Positions 1-9,208 of a DNA stretch of 64,000 bases are shown here, in pieces (position 1 is the first letter of the stretch; each line of letters begins with the position of its first letter). Under the pieces are notes generated by a model that worked only from the letters and a program-made list of their open reading frames with translations, was not told where the DNA came from and made no database searches. A program made the translations under genes and the position numbers. This DNA comes from Macrococcus hajekii (GTDB lineage: Bacteria > Bacillota > Bacilli > Staphylococcales > Staphylococcaceae): NCBI RefSeq assembly GCF_004359505.1, contig NZ_SCWE01000001.1, forward strand, positions 987,404 to 1,051,403. Direction: 5' to 3'.

Positions 1-574
1 TCCTATTGATTTAGGTAAATGGCAGCTTGCTGAAATACGTATACATGAAGTGATCCTCGTTGTCATTATCCTGATCGCAACTTATATGGTTCTGATTGCT
101 AAATCTCGTATTTTCAGCATTATTATGCTGAGTGCTATCGGTTATTCTGTTGGATTGTTCTTTGTCTTTTTCAATGCACCAGATATCGCTTTAACTCAGC
201 TGACCATTGAAACTATTTCTACTGCCTTGTTCTTAATGTGTTTCTTCCACCTGCCTAAATTGACTTTATACGGGGAAACAGCGAAGTTTAAAATCAGCAA
301 TGCTGTGGTTGCTATATTGTCAGGGCTTGCTGTGATTGTCATTAGTTTAGTGGCTTATGGTCACCGCTTCTATCCTTCAATCAATGAATACTACATTAAG
401 AACGTCTATGAACTGGCAGCGGGTAAAAATATGGTCAATGTCATACTCGTCGATTTCCGTGGCTTTGATACGTTATTCGAGTCATCAGTTCTCGGTATTG
501 CCGGTATCGGCATCTATACATTGATTAAATTACGCTATAGAAAGGATGATGAACATGAAGAAACAAAGAAATGA
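1..574 (+). CDS. mnhA: Na+/H+ antiporter subunit A, C-terminal part (5' end outside window)
   Basis: The reading frame is open from the first bases of the window and ends at a TGA at 572-574. The GTG at 50 is internal, because codons 2-49 stay in frame and open, so this is the tail of a much longer protein. About 190 residues are visible, with several hydrophobic segments and a short charged tail. The piece resembles the C-terminal DUF4040/MbhE-type region of MnhA/MrpA, the large proton-pumping subunit of the Mrp complex. It is followed by mnhB-G in canonical order, with the next start inside this gene. The order makes the assignment secure although the antiporter core is not visible. Confidence 0.93.
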   Translation, partial: PIDLGKWQLAEIRIHEVILVVIILIATYMVLIAKSRIFSIIMLSAIGYSVGLFFVFFNAPDIALTQLTIETISTALFLMCFFHLPKLTLYGETAKFKISNAVVAILSGLAVIVISLVAYGHRFYPSINEYYIKNVYELAAGKNMVNVILVDFRGFDTLFESSVLGIAGIGIYTLIKLRYRKDDEHEETKK

Positions 575-983
575 TGTCATCCTGCAGTTCAGCACGCTGG
601 TCATCTTCTTTATTATCATTATGTTCAGCTTATCCATCTTTTTAGGTGGTCACTATTCACCAGGTGGTGGATTTGTTGGCGGACTACTCGTATCGGCTGC
701 CCTGCTGCTTATATTGATTGCCTATGATATTAAAACATTAAAAAATATATTACCGATTGACTTTAAAATCATTATTGGAATAGGACTTGCATTGTGTTTT
801 GCCACTCCCTTCCTTGCACTGATGATGGGCGATCCCTTTTTCAAACATTATTACGGTGACCTGCACCTTCCAGGTCTCGGCATGCTTCACTGGCATACAG
901 CCATGTTGTTTGATATCGGTGTGATGCTGGCGGTCATCGGTACTTGTATGACGATAATTATGACGATAGGAGAGAATGAATAA
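555..983 (+). CDS. mnhB: Na+/H+ antiporter subunit B
   Basis: A 142-aa membrane protein with about four hydrophobic segments and the glycine-rich [12 protein letters not shown] stretch typical of MnhB/MrpB. The ATG at 555 is chosen because AAAGG at 541-545 lies nine bases upstream, whereas the ATGs at 546 and 549 are too close to it; the result has the usual family length. It overlaps the end of mnhA, and its stop overlaps the start of mnhC, which implies translational coupling. It is part of the membrane-embedded Mrp complex that exports Na+ in exchange for protons. Confidence 0.95.
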   Translation: MKKQRNDVILQFSTLVIFFIIIMFSLSIFLGGHYSPGGGFVGGLLVSAALLLILIAYDIKTLKNILPIDFKIIIGIGLALCFATPFLALMMGDPFFKHYYGDLHLPGLGMLHWHTAMLFDIGVMLAVIGTCMTIIMTIGENE

Positions 984-1324
984 TGGAAATCATTATGATT
1001 GTTCTTGCCGGTATTCTTGTCTCTGCGTCAGTCTATCTGATTCTGTCACGCAGTCTGCTGAGAATCATCATCGGTACCTCTATTCTGACACACGCTGTGA
1101 ATTTGCTGCTGTTGACAATGGGTGGTCTGAAAGGCGGCGCCATACCCATTTACGATAAAACAATTAAGCAGTATGTCGATCCCATTCCACAAGCTCTGAT
1201 TCTGACAGCGATCGTTATCAGTTTTGCTATCACTGCGTTCTTCCTTGTACTTGCCTTCAGAAGTTATAAGGAACTTGGCACAGATAACTTAGATGAAATG
1301 AGAGGTGTTCCAGATGATGAGTAA
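983..1324 (+). CDS. mnhC: Na+/H+ antiporter subunit C
   Basis: A 113-aa protein with three transmembrane segments, related to the NuoK-like subunit MnhC/MrpC. The segment with [18 protein letters not shown] and the following [19 protein letters not shown] are typical of the family. The start overlaps the mnhB stop (TAATG), and the gene ends inside the start region of mnhD. It belongs to the seven-subunit complex that works in alkaline pH and salt tolerance in related bacteria. Confidence 0.95.
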   Translation: MEIIMIVLAGILVSASVYLILSRSLLRIIIGTSILTHAVNLLLLTMGGLKGGAIPIYDKTIKQYVDPIPQALILTAIVISFAITAFFLVLAFRSYKELGTDNLDEMRGVPDDE

Positions 1325-2786
1325 TATTCTCGTGCTGCCCATTGTAATCCCAGCTATATTCGCTATTATTCTTATTTTTATAGGGAAAAAACCTATCATC
1401 AAAAGAATGGTCGCCTTTTTCGGTGCGATTCTTACGGCACTGTCAGCTGGTTACAATTTATTCTATATCATGCAGCATGGTATTCAGTTTTTAGAACTCG
1501 GCAGCTGGCCCGTACCTTATAGCATCACCTTGACAGTCGATCATTTAGCAGCTGCTTTTGTGTTTACGACGTCACTACTGATGATTTTTATCATTCTCTA
1601 TTCATATCAATCTATTACAGTAGAACGTGAACGTTATTATTACTATGCATCTGTTCTGTTTATGCTTTGTGGTTTAAATGGTGCATTTTCAACAGGTGAT
1701 ATTTTTAACCTTTTTGTGTTCTTCGAAGTCTTCCTGATGAGTTCATACGTACTGATGATCATCGGCGGAACGAAGATTCAGCTGCAGGAGAGTATTAAAT
1801 ACATTTTAGTGAATGTGATTTCGTCATCATTTTTTGTGATGGCAGTTGCAATGCTTTATTCAGTGACAGGTTCACTCAATATGGCGGATATCAGCGTTAA
1901 ACTCTCGCAGCTTAATAATCATTCAATCATTACAATTGTAGCTATTCTGTTCATCTTTGTCTTTGCGACTAAAGCAGGAATGTTCCCTCTTTATTTCTGG
2001 ATGCCAGGTGCTTACTATGCACCTCCTATTCCTATACTGACTATGTTCGGTGCACTTCTGACTAAAGTCGGTGTATATGCGTTAATGCGGACATATTCTC
2101 TCTTCTTCAGAACGGAGACAGTAGAAACTATTCTACTTGTGCTTGCGATGCTGACTATTATTTCCGGTGTTATCGGTGCGCTTGCTTATCGCGACATGAA
2201 GAAGATAATTATTTACAACATCATGATTGCAGTCGGGGTTATCATTGCAGGTGTCAGTGTCCTGACGGTAGACGGTATGCTCGGTGCAATTTACTATGTT
2301 TTTCATGATATCCTGATTAAGGCTGCACTCTTTATGCTGGTCGGTATTATCATTCATATTACTGGACAGACTGCATACGACCGTGCAGGTGGATTGATCA
2401 AGCAATATCCGCTGCTCGGCTGGACATTCTTTATTGCTGCACTATCATTGGCAGGTATCCCACCGCTCAGTGGCTTTTTCGGTAAGTACTATATCGTTAA
2501 AGCACTGCTTGCAGAAGGACATGTCATATCAGCAGTCATTATCCTGCTCAGCAGTCTTGCAGTTCTTTATTCAGTCATCAAGATTTTTATGCATGTATTC
2601 TGGGGTGAAGAGGAGATTCAGATTCAGCCTAAGCCTTATAAGAAGATGCTGATTGCGTCCATTATTGTGACGTTACTGGCAGTAGGATTCGGTTTCTATG
2701 CAGATGCCCTCTTCCCAATCTTCCATGAAGCTGCCCTGACGCTAACAGAGCCTTCTCATTATACACAGATACTGGAGGTGAAGTAA
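1314..2786 (+). CDS. mnhD: Na+/H+ antiporter subunit D
   Basis: A 490-aa polytopic protein of the NuoM/NuoN-like proton-pumping family (Proton_antipo_M). Recognisable parts include the [19 protein letters not shown] segment near residue 130, the [15 protein letters not shown] segment and the [17 protein letters not shown] segment. The ATG at 1314 is preferred because AGAGGTG lies six bases upstream. It overlaps mnhC by 11 bases, and its stop overlaps the mnhE start. With MnhA it forms the ion-translocating part of the complex. Confidence 0.96.
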   Translation: MMSNILVLPIVIPAIFAIILIFIGKKPIIKRMVAFFGAILTALSAGYNLFYIMQHGIQFLELGSWPVPYSITLTVDHLAAAFVFTTSLLMIFIILYSYQSITVERERYYYYASVLFMLCGLNGAFSTGDIFNLFVFFEVFLMSSYVLMIIGGTKIQLQESIKYILVNVISSSFFVMAVAMLYSVTGSLNMADISVKLSQLNNHSIITIVAILFIFVFATKAGMFPLYFWMPGAYYAPPIPILTMFGALLTKVGVYALMRTYSLFFRTETVETILLVLAMLTIISGVIGALAYRDMKKIIIYNIMIAVGVIIAGVSVLTVDGMLGAIYYVFHDILIKAALFMLVGIIIHITGQTAYDRAGGLIKQYPLLGWTFFIAALSLAGIPPLSGFFGKYYIVKALLAEGHVISAVIILLSSLAVLYSVIKIFMHVFWGEEEIQIQPKPYKKMLIASIIVTLLAVGFGFYADALFPIFHEAALTLTEPSHYTQILEVK

Positions 2787-3265
2787 TGGCTGTCCAAGCG
2801 CTTATCAACTTATTACTGACCATCGTCTGGTGTCTGATTACCATGTCATTCTCTTTCGGTAATATTTTACTCGGTTTCTTGTTTGGCCTTGGCGCCATCT
2901 ATATGATGCGTTACTTCCTGCCTGGCCGTTTTTATTTACGCCCGCTTATCAAGTCGATTCAGCTAGGCATGATTTTCCTGGTTGAACTCTTTAAGGCGAA
3001 TATAGACGTGCTGAAAATTGTACTGGCTCCTAAAATTGATATTCAGCCTGCTTTCTTCGCCTACCCGACGAAGCTGAATAAAGACTGGGAGATTTCTCTT
3101 TTATCCATGTTAATTACATTGACACCTGGCACAGTCGTCACAGCAGTCAGCGATGATAAGAAGACACTTTATATTCACGCGATTAACTTCTCGTCAGTTG
3201 AAGAAGAAGTGAATAGTATTCATAGTACATTCGAAAAAGCGATAAAGGAGATTGGTATCAGATGA
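2786..3265 (+). CDS. mnhE: Na+/H+ antiporter subunit E
   Basis: A 159-aa protein with two or three N-terminal hydrophobic segments and a soluble C-terminal half, as usual for MnhE/MrpE. The stretch LLSMLITLTPGTVV is a family signature. The start overlaps the mnhD stop and follows GGAGGTG. The C-terminus overlaps the start of mnhF. It is needed for complex assembly in studied relatives. Confidence 0.95.
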   Translation: MAVQALINLLLTIVWCLITMSFSFGNILLGFLFGLGAIYMMRYFLPGRFYLRPLIKSIQLGMIFLVELFKANIDVLKIVLAPKIDIQPAFFAYPTKLNKDWEISLLSMLITLTPGTVVTAVSDDKKTLYIHAINFSSVEEEVNSIHSTFEKAIKEIGIR

Positions 3266-3546
3266 AAATTATGGCAAGTATCGGACTTATCATTGTCTCA
3301 ATCAGTATATTCGGCTATCTCTATCGTGCGATTAAAGGACCTTCAATGGCAGACCGTGTCGTCGCACTCGATGCTATCGGTATTGCGTTAATGGCTGTCA
3401 TTGCCTTATTCTCAATCATACTGAACACTCCCCATTTCATCAGTATTTTAATGTTGCTGGCTGTGCTCTCTTTTCTAGGGACTATTTCATTTGCTAAATT
3501 TATGGATAAAGGAGAGATAATCGAATATGAGCGCGATGATATTTAA
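3262..3546 (+). CDS. mnhF: Na+/H+ antiporter subunit F
   Basis: A 94-aa protein with three hydrophobic segments and the family motif GPSMADRVVALDAIG near residue 28. The ATG at 3262 follows AAAGGAG at a somewhat long distance of 11 bases; an internal ATG at 3271 is a possible alternative. It overlaps mnhE upstream and mnhG downstream, so the operon is fully overlapping. Confidence 0.95.
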   Translation: MKIMASIGLIIVSISIFGYLYRAIKGPSMADRVVALDAIGIALMAVIALFSIILNTPHFISILMLLAVLSFLGTISFAKFMDKGEIIEYERDDI

Positions 3547-3868
3547 TGGACTCGCAATGATTTTTATATCCGTCGGTTCTCTTTTTAGTTTAGTATCTGC
3601 TATTGGTCTATTCAGATTACCAGATGTCTATACGAGAGCACATGCAGCAAGTAAAGCCGCGACATTAGGCGTGATGTTTATCCTGCTCGGGGTGATGTTT
3701 TTCTTCATCGGTAAAGATCATGTCTTTAACCCGTCACTACTCCTTGCAGTGTTATTCATCTTTATGACTGGCCCTATCGGCGGTCACTTAATTACACGAA
3801 GTGCCTACCATAACGGTGTGAAGTATACAGACTCGACTATCCGAGATGATCTGAAAAACACAGAATAA
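3527..3868 (+). CDS. mnhG: Na+/H+ antiporter subunit G
   Basis: A 113-aa protein with three transmembrane segments and the MnhG/MrpG signature RLPDVYTRAHAASKAATLG at about residues 28-46. It is the last gene of the mnh operon: the start lies inside mnhF, and the gene is followed within ten bases by a strong hairpin terminator. It completes the Mnh complex. Confidence 0.95.
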   Translation: MSAMIFNGLAMIFISVGSLFSLVSAIGLFRLPDVYTRAHAASKAATLGVMFILLGVMFFFIGKDHVFNPSLLLAVLFIFMTGPIGGHLITRSAYHNGVKYTDSTIRDDLKNTE

Positions 3869-3870
3869 AA

Positions 3871-3908
3871 AAAGGATTCATTCTTATTTTTAAGAATGAA
3901 TCCTTTTT
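3871..3908. terminator. Bidirectional terminator between mnhG and the thioesterase gene
   Basis: Arms AAAGGATTCATTCTT and its complement flank an ATTTT loop, with A and T runs on both sides. It serves mnhG on the plus strand and the thioesterase gene on the minus strand. Confidence 0.9.
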
Positions 3909-4309
3909 TATCTGACTTTCTCTTTTACGGCCATCGTACATCGTGCAATCGATACAAGGCGTTTACTGTCATCAGTCACTCGGACTTCCCATACTTGTGT
4001 AGCTGAGCCCTGGTGAATGATACTCGCTGCTGCATAGATTGTGCCTTCTTTAACTGAAGCAATATGATTCGCGTTAATCTCTAAGCCGAATGCAATCTGA
4101 CTGCTGATATCGATGAGTCCCGTTGCGCCTATTGAAGCTGCTGTTTCACACAGGGCAACAGTGGCACCGCCGTGCAGATAGCCGAACGGCTGACGGACTT
4201 TATCGGTTACCGGCATACTCAGTGTCACTTGCCCCGGATTTAAGTCCTGTAGTTTCATATCAAAGTGCGACAGCAGACTGTCCCGTTCCAATAATGCTTT
4301 AAAATCCAT
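3908..4309 (-). CDS. Hotdog-fold thioesterase, PaaI/YuxO family
   Basis: A 133-aa hotdog protein with the active-site segment QPFGYLHGGATVALCETAAS, whose HGG helix region is typical of PaaI/YuxO-type acyl-CoA thioesterases. Such proteins hydrolyse aromatic or small acyl-CoA thioesters; some relatives (MenI) act on 1,4-dihydroxy-2-naphthoyl-CoA in menaquinone synthesis. A GAGGTGATGTA leader precedes the ATG. It lies next to mnh, as its homologue does in staphylococci. The substrate cannot be told from sequence. Confidence 0.85.
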   Translation of the reverse strand: MDFKALLERDSLLSHFDMKLQDLNPGQVTLSMPVTDKVRQPFGYLHGGATVALCETAASIGATGLIDISSQIAFGLEINANHIASVKEGTIYAAASIIHQGSATQVWEVRVTDDSKRLVSIARCTMAVKEKVR

Positions 4310-4324
4310 TACATCACCTCATCT

Positions 4325-5635
4325 TTATAATACCATGGCAGCAATATAACCGAAAATAATGAGGGGAATATTAAATAACAGGAAGGTCGGCACACATGTA
4401 TCCCAGATGTGATCATGCTGCCCGTCCATATTAAGCCCGGCTGTCGGACCTAGTGTTGAATCACTTGCTGGGCTGCCGGCATCCCCTAACGCACCCGCTG
4501 TACCAATAATACTGATCAGTGCGAGCGGGCTCAGCCCGATCTGCTGGCCAAAAGGAATGAAAAGTGCTGCGATAATAGGTATCGTCGCAAAGGATGAACC
4601 AATGCCGAGCGTAATGATAAGACCGGCAATCAGCATAAAAATAATACTGAGTGACTTATCGCCCTGGGTCAGCATCACCATGTTATTGACGAGTGACTTC
4701 AACTGACCGGATTCGTTCATCACTTTCGCAAAGCCATTAGCTGTCAGCATCACCACACCGATATAGGCCATTATTTTAATTCCACCGACAAGTTCATTAT
4801 CAAGTGTCTTCCAGTCATATACACGGAACATGAAGAAAATCAGAATACCTGCAAGTGCACCGAAAATCATTGATTCAGTCAACAGCTGAACAACAAATGT
4901 GACAATAATAGCGAGCACAGTGACCGCTACAGTATAACGGCTAATTTCTTTCGGTATAAAGTCAGCATCATAGGTTTTAGTATATATTCTAGGCTTACGA
5001 TAAAGAATAATACCCAGAATCAGTCCGACGATAAACCCTAATGATGGAATGAGCATGGCCTTCCAAATATCATCAAATTGGATAGTATAGTGCGCCTGAT
5101 CAAACCCTTTTTTTATAATCTCATGAAAGATATGACCAAAACCGAACGGCAGCAGTGTATAAGGAAAACAGAGTCCAAAGGTAATGACAACTGCTACCAT
5201 TCTCCTATCAAGCTTAAGCTCGTTAAACAAGCTCAACAGGGGGGGCACTACGATTGGAATGAAAGCGATATGGATAGGAATGACATTTTGTGATAAACAT
5301 GACAGCATAATCAGACTCACAATAATGATTACTTTCGTCCAGACGCGTGTCTTGACTGTGCTGTCCTGCTTGATCAATCTGATAATCTTTTCGACAAAAT
5401 AATCAGTGATACCACTATAGGAAATCAAGGCCGCAAAGCCGCCCAGCAATGCGTAACTCAGAGCAACTTCTGAACCGTCACCTATCCCACTCGTAAAAAT
5501 CGTAATCGTTTCATTTAAACCCATCCCAGCTGCCAGTCCACCTACTAAAGCGCCTATAAATAATGACAGCACGACGTTAAGTCTGCATAAACTTAAAATA
5601 ATCATGATTATTACTGCAAGCAATACTGCATTCAT
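4325..5635 (-). CDS. Na+/H+ antiporter family protein (YuiF/NhaC-like)
   Basis: A 436-aa polytopic protein with about eleven hydrophobic segments. The LSLFIGALVGGLAAGMG segment, the ALSYALLGGFAA segment and the GSPASDSTLGPTAGLN motif near the C-terminus match the Na_H_antiporter group that includes Bacillus YuiF. The start at 5635 is chosen over an upstream GTG because AGGTGG lies six bases before it and the encoded protein then begins MNAVLLAV, as in YuiF. The substrate could be Na+/H+ or an organic cation or amino acid; that is inference. A hairpin lies directly upstream. Confidence 0.85.
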   Translation of the reverse strand: MNAVLLAVIIMIILSLCRLNVVLSLFIGALVGGLAAGMGLNETITIFTSGIGDGSEVALSYALLGGFAALISYSGITDYFVEKIIRLIKQDSTVKTRVWTKVIIIVSLIMLSCLSQNVIPIHIAFIPIVVPPLLSLFNELKLDRRMVAVVITFGLCFPYTLLPFGFGHIFHEIIKKGFDQAHYTIQFDDIWKAMLIPSLGFIVGLILGIILYRKPRIYTKTYDADFIPKEISRYTVAVTVLAIIVTFVVQLLTESMIFGALAGILIFFMFRVYDWKTLDNELVGGIKIMAYIGVVMLTANGFAKVMNESGQLKSLVNNMVMLTQGDKSLSIIFMLIAGLIITLGIGSSFATIPIIAALFIPFGQQIGLSPLALISIIGTAGALGDAGSPASDSTLGPTAGLNMDGQHDHIWDTCVPTFLLFNIPLIIFGYIAAMVL

Positions 5636-5648
5636 GTCATCCACCTCA

Positions 5649-5688
5649 TTTACTTTATCTTGGTAAAGTATTACCATACTAAAGTAAA
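5649..5688 (-). promoter_or_regulatory. Compound hairpin in the leader of the YuiF-like gene
   Basis: TTTACTTT and AAAGTAAA form the outer arms, and a smaller GGTAA/TTACC pair lies inside. It sits between the stop of the 319-aa gene and the ribosome binding site of the antiporter gene. There is no strong T run, so it could be a weak terminator, a processing site or an operator. Confidence 0.4.
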
Positions 5689-6648
5689 CTATTTATTATC
5701 TGCTGTCAACTCCTTGAGCAGCTCTGTCTGATATCTGAATGGCAGTAAGTCGCTGAAGTGAATAATCGTAAATGTCTCACCATACGTATCCACCAGTTTA
5801 TTCAATGATAAGTGCTGATGTGTGCGATGCTGAGATTTAAAGAGCTGATAATGGGGATTTTGCATCCGGTAGTCCAGTGCAGTCTGTGAAGAGCGCTTTA
5901 TACCGTATTGTGTCATCACTGATTCAGCGGCCGGCTGATAATCAAGCACAATCGGTTTGACTTTGAACTGTCGTGCATAGTGAAGACAATCAAATATCAC
6001 TGCTTGACGTACCGATTTATAGTTCACCCATTCGCCGTTCCGTGCAATGCGCTGTCCATCTACTTCTGCATCCTTGAAATCAACCTGCAGAATATAGGTA
6101 TTTTCATCTGCTGCGAGCAGTGCACTCTCAAGCAGATTTCTATTCAGTATAATCAGTACTTTATCAGGTTGGCTGCACGCCCACTCAAATGCCTCAATCT
6201 CATATAGAGGGTAAGTCAGCGGTAACATCTGATACATCTCATCCGCAGTTATCTGTCGCTCAGTTAGTACTGGCTCAGGCAACTTCTCTGTATAGCCGAG
6301 CACATCAGCAGCCGACCATAACTTCTTAATCGTCCAGTATAGACCAGAGACATCCATATAAGAAGCAAGTGTCGTTAAATCGACCGTAACTGAATGCATA
6401 GCTTCAAGATCAGCCAGATGATCATGCAGCAGCAGTTCATCTTCATTCGTATAGCGTTTCGGATTGCCGGCAGGAATACCTATTATTCTTGCATCACCTG
6501 TCATTGCATCTAACTGCTGTTCCTTCTGAATATAATAATCATGTATCCGTGCATCTAACCAGTCTATTCCTGTCTTCTTCCATTGGTTCAACTGAAATGG
6601 TAAAAAGCACATATAGACGTCTGCTACATGTGCTTCTGAGTCTCTCAT
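5689..6648 (-). CDS. Unrecognised 319-aa protein
   Basis: I do not recognise this protein. It is soluble, with no signal peptide or membrane segment, and rich in aromatic and acidic residues. The middle contains an alternating hydrophobic stretch (DKVLIILNRNLLESALLAA) that could be a strand-helix unit of an alpha/beta fold. The start at 6648 is preferred over 6654 because AGGAG then has eight bases of spacing. It lies five genes into a host minus-strand cluster between yuiB and the YuiF-like antiporter, and its gene is a few bases from yuiB, so it may be co-transcribed with both. No function is proposed. Confidence 0.75.
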   Translation of the reverse strand: MRDSEAHVADVYMCFLPFQLNQWKKTGIDWLDARIHDYYIQKEQQLDAMTGDARIIGIPAGNPKRYTNEDELLLHDHLADLEAMHSVTVDLTTLASYMDVSGLYWTIKKLWSAADVLGYTEKLPEPVLTERQITADEMYQMLPLTYPLYEIEAFEWACSQPDKVLIILNRNLLESALLAADENTYILQVDFKDAEVDGQRIARNGEWVNYKSVRQAVIFDCLHYARQFKVKPIVLDYQPAAESVMTQYGIKRSSQTALDYRMQNPHYQLFKSQHRTHQHLSLNKLVDTYGETFTIIHFSDLLPFRYQTELLKELTADNK

Positions 6649-6659
6649 AGTCATCGCTC

Positions 6660-6980
6660 CTAAAACATAGTATAACCGCTTTTACGCAGATTCTTAATGA
6701 CAATACCAGCAGCAATCGCACCGATCAAACCTGCTGATAGCATGATGATGTCCGCTGGCAGCAAGTGTGTCAGTCCTCGCCAGAGCTGACTGACTGCATA
6801 ACGTGGTTTTAAAATATAATCAGCTGTTGAAATTTTATCTACAATCGCAAAAACAACGAACGGATAAAAAAATGTCATAATCCAAGTTGATTTCAACAAC
6901 ATATTCAAAATAAAAGCAATTCCGAAAAATAAAACAAAAAATAAGATAACGCTGATAATTAACTGAACTAAGGCAGTCAT
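6660..6980 (-). CDS. yuiB: YuiB-family membrane protein
   Basis: A 106-aa protein with three hydrophobic segments. The opening IISVILFFVLFFGIAFILNMLLK and the closing GAIAAGIVIKNLRKSGYTMF closely resemble Bacillus YuiB, whose gene also lies beside the yumB-type NADH dehydrogenase. The function is unknown. GAGGAGG precedes the ATG, and a plausible promoter lies at 7033-7061. Confidence 0.85.
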   Translation of the reverse strand: MTALVQLIISVILFFVLFFGIAFILNMLLKSTWIMTFFYPFVVFAIVDKISTADYILKPRYAVSQLWRGLTHLLPADIIMLSAGLIGAIAAGIVIKNLRKSGYTMF

Positions 6981-7032
6981 CGTTTCCTCCTCATGTTACA
7001 AAAAAAGTCATTGGCACTATTATAACATGATG

Positions 7033-7061
7033 ACTATAAAATGACGTTATATAATCGTCAA
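7033..7061 (-). promoter_or_regulatory. Putative sigma-A promoter for yuiB
   Basis: On the minus strand TTGACG and TATAGT are separated by 17 bases. A second TATAAT lies slightly downstream without a good -35. It would drive yuiB and perhaps the following two genes. Confidence 0.55.
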
Positions 7062-7117
7062 ATGACGCGCAAATAGACTTTCCGCGTCATGTCACATTCC
7101 AATCTTGAGAACAAATA

Positions 7118-7156
7118 AAAAAACCGCAAAACCTTGAAAAGGTTTTGCGGTTTTCA
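7118..7156 (-). terminator. Intrinsic terminator of ndh
   Basis: A long perfect stem (AAACCGCAAAACCTT and its complement, GAAA loop) is followed on the minus strand by a T run, just after the ndh stop codon. Confidence 0.9.
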
Positions 7157-7160
7157 AATA

Positions 7161-8378
7161 TTATAAGAATTTACCTTTTTTAAATGCTACGCCTGCGCCA
7201 CCAATTTTGAAGACCGCACGTGTATCAATTAATTTTTTCATGAAGGCTGCTTTTTTACCAGTGATTTCTTTGCCCATCACGACACCGACACCGTCATGTG
7301 AACCAAGTGAAGCGACTGTACCTTTTTCACTGTATTCAAATGTGCCAAGAGGTTCATTGTTCAGCAATTTGACGATTGCATCAGCAGTGAATTCACCTTG
7401 CTGCATTGCAATCTGTGCTGTTGTTGGATATGGACGTTTATTCTCGCCTTCACCCGCCATAACAGCTGAACAGTCACCGATGACGAAAATATCATCGTAG
7501 CCATCGATACGGTTATCTTCACGTACTACAATACGGCCACGTTTAACGCCTTCAAATGATTCTTCCATTAAGTGGCTGCCACGTACACCGGCAGCCCAGA
7601 TTACTGTGTTAGCGTAAAGCTGTTCTTCCTGTTCTCCATTTTTCACAACAAAGCCATTTGCATTTGCTGCAACAATCGGCGTTGCAATCTTGAACTCAAC
7701 ACCACGTGCTTCCAGGTATTCAACGACATAATTAACTAACTCATCTGAGAACATGGGTAACATTTTCGGTGCAGCTTCTACACAAGTTAATTTTACTTTT
7801 GCAGGGTCAACACCATATTTTTTACATAATTCAGGAACTCGTTCAGTTAATTCACCCAGTAATTCGATACCTGTGAAACCTGCACCCCCAACAAGGATAG
7901 CAAGATCTTTGTCATCTTTATCAGTGCTTTGTGCATAGTGCGCAAAACGCTCTTCGATATGTTTAGAAATGCGACGAGATGTATGGATGTTCTCGATTTG
8001 GAAAGCATGTTCTTTCATACCGCTGATGCCAAATGTTTCTGATTCGAATCCCAGTGCTACAACTAAAATATCGAAATGGAATGTGCCATTTGTTGTTTCA
8101 ACTGTTTTTTCGTCGCGATTGATTTTCGTCACTTCAGCCTTAACGAAGTCAACTTTAGAAGCGTCCACAACACTCGCGATTGGATATAAACAGTCCTGAT
8201 ACTTAAGTGTACCTGCTGAAGCCTCATGTAACCATGTTGCTTCGTAGTGATAATCATTTTTATTGATTAGTGTGATATCACAGTCCTGTGCTGATACTTT
8301 TTTCTGTAATTTTGTAATAGTCTGTAAGCCGGCATAACCTGCTCCAAGCACTACTACTTTTTTTCTGTCAAAGCTCAT
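7161..8378 (-). CDS. ndh: Type II NADH dehydrogenase (NDH-2)
   Basis: A 405-aa FAD-dependent oxidoreductase that passes electrons from NADH to menaquinone without pumping protons; it is peripheral to the membrane. An N-terminal FAD-binding GAGYAG motif is visible near residue 11, a second Rossmann GGAGFTGIE motif for NADH near the middle, and the [11 protein letters not shown]-binding segment in the C-terminal third. The ATG at 8378 is preferred to the in-frame GTG at 8387, which overlaps the ribosome binding region. It corresponds to Bacillus YumB and the staphylococcal Ndh proteins. A Rex-type operator lies 29-46 bases upstream, so expression probably responds to the NADH/NAD+ ratio. Confidence 0.93.
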   Translation of the reverse strand: MSFDRKKVVVLGAGYAGLQTITKLQKKVSAQDCDITLINKNDYHYEATWLHEASAGTLKYQDCLYPIASVVDASKVDFVKAEVTKINRDEKTVETTNGTFHFDILVVALGFESETFGISGMKEHAFQIENIHTSRRISKHIEERFAHYAQSTDKDDKDLAILVGGAGFTGIELLGELTERVPELCKKYGVDPAKVKLTCVEAAPKMLPMFSDELVNYVVEYLEARGVEFKIATPIVAANANGFVVKNGEQEEQLYANTVIWAAGVRGSHLMEESFEGVKRGRIVVREDNRIDGYDDIFVIGDCSAVMAGEGENKRPYPTTAQIAMQQGEFTADAIVKLLNNEPLGTFEYSEKGTVASLGSHDGVGVVMGKEITGKKAAFMKKLIDTRAVFKIGGAGVAFKKGKFL

Positions 8379-8406
8379 ATTATTCACCCATCTTATTATG
8401 ATATTA

Positions 8407-8424
8407 TTGTGATTTACGTCACAA
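8407..8424. promoter_or_regulatory. Rex operator upstream of ndh
   Basis: TTGTGATTTACGTCACAA is an 18-base palindrome with TTGTGA and TCACAA arms around six bases. This is the Gram-positive Rex consensus layout. It lies between ndh and the upstream A-type carrier gene, 29 bases before the ndh start. Confidence 0.8.
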
Positions 8425-8495
8425 ATTGAACTTAAATCATTCCACCTTAATAATAATATTAATGTCTGGAATATTCAACATTTTGTCACTAATTC

Positions 8496-8852
8496 CTAAC
8501 AGTTTTCAGGTGTTCCGGCGACATCACGAGTTCTAAATGAACTGCCGCAGCCGCAGGACGCAATGGCGTTAGGATTTTCAATAGCGAAGCCTCCGCCCAT
8601 CAGCGACTGTTTAAAATCGACAACGGTCCCGTTCAGTATCGGCATATCTGCCTTATCAACTAGTACATTGACACCATAAAATGACAGAATTTCATCATTA
8701 TCTCCCGGCGCCTCTTCTGCACTCATGCCGTAAGAAAGCCCTGTACAGCCGCCTCCTTTGACAGATAGCTTAAGATAGCCATCCGGCATGCCATTACTTG
8801 TCATCATATCTTTCACTTCATACGCTGCTGCTTCTGTTAATGTAATCGTCAT
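8496..8852 (-). CDS. A-type Fe-S carrier protein (HesB/IscA/SufA family)
   Basis: A 118-aa protein with the three conserved cysteines of A-type carriers: one in KGGGCTGLSYG near residue 35 and two in the C-terminal CGCGSSF motif. Such proteins accept and deliver Fe-S clusters. It matches Bacillus YutM. It is separated by ten bases from yuzB upstream, and the two are probably co-transcribed. An Nfu-type scaffold is encoded nearby at 10715. Confidence 0.9.
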   Translation of the reverse strand: MTITLTEAAAYEVKDMMTSNGMPDGYLKLSVKGGGCTGLSYGMSAEEAPGDNDEILSFYGVNVLVDKADMPILNGTVVDFKQSLMGGGFAIENPNAIASCGCGSSFRTRDVAGTPENC

Positions 8853-8862
8853 TATATTCCTC

Positions 8863-9099
8863 CTAAAATAACCAGTTTTCTTCTATATGTTTATAAATAT
8901 TAGCCTGTAATTCTTCCGGACTCTCGCCTGATACGTAATCACCGTTCACAAGTGCATATAGACCTACGTTGCACTGTCCACAATACGTGAGACAGCCATA
9001 TTCCAGACAGTCAATATTCGGATCTTTATCCAGTATATCAAAAACGGCCTGACTTCCCTTTGCCAGATTAGAGATACAGAATTCTACAATCGGATTCAT
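8863..9099 (-). CDS. yuzB: YuzB-family (DUF1450) protein
   Basis: A 78-aa protein with [21 protein letters not shown], whose CxxxCxxC spacing suggests metal or disulfide chemistry. It closely resembles Bacillus YuzB (DUF1450), of unknown function. The ATG at 9099 gives the canonical MNPIVEFC start and follows AGGTGGG. It is transcribed away from yutJ. Confidence 0.88.
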   Translation of the reverse strand: MNPIVEFCISNLAKGSQAVFDILDKDPNIDCLEYGCLTYCGQCNVGLYALVNGDYVSGESPEELQANIYKHIEENWLF

Positions 9100-9208
9100 G
9101 TCCCACCTCAATTTTCAGTTATCTGTACAAATAATGTGTATATTATATTATAATTTAAGGGTACTGAAAAAAATAGGAATTCGACTCAGTAGGAAAAGGG
9201 GATTGGTT

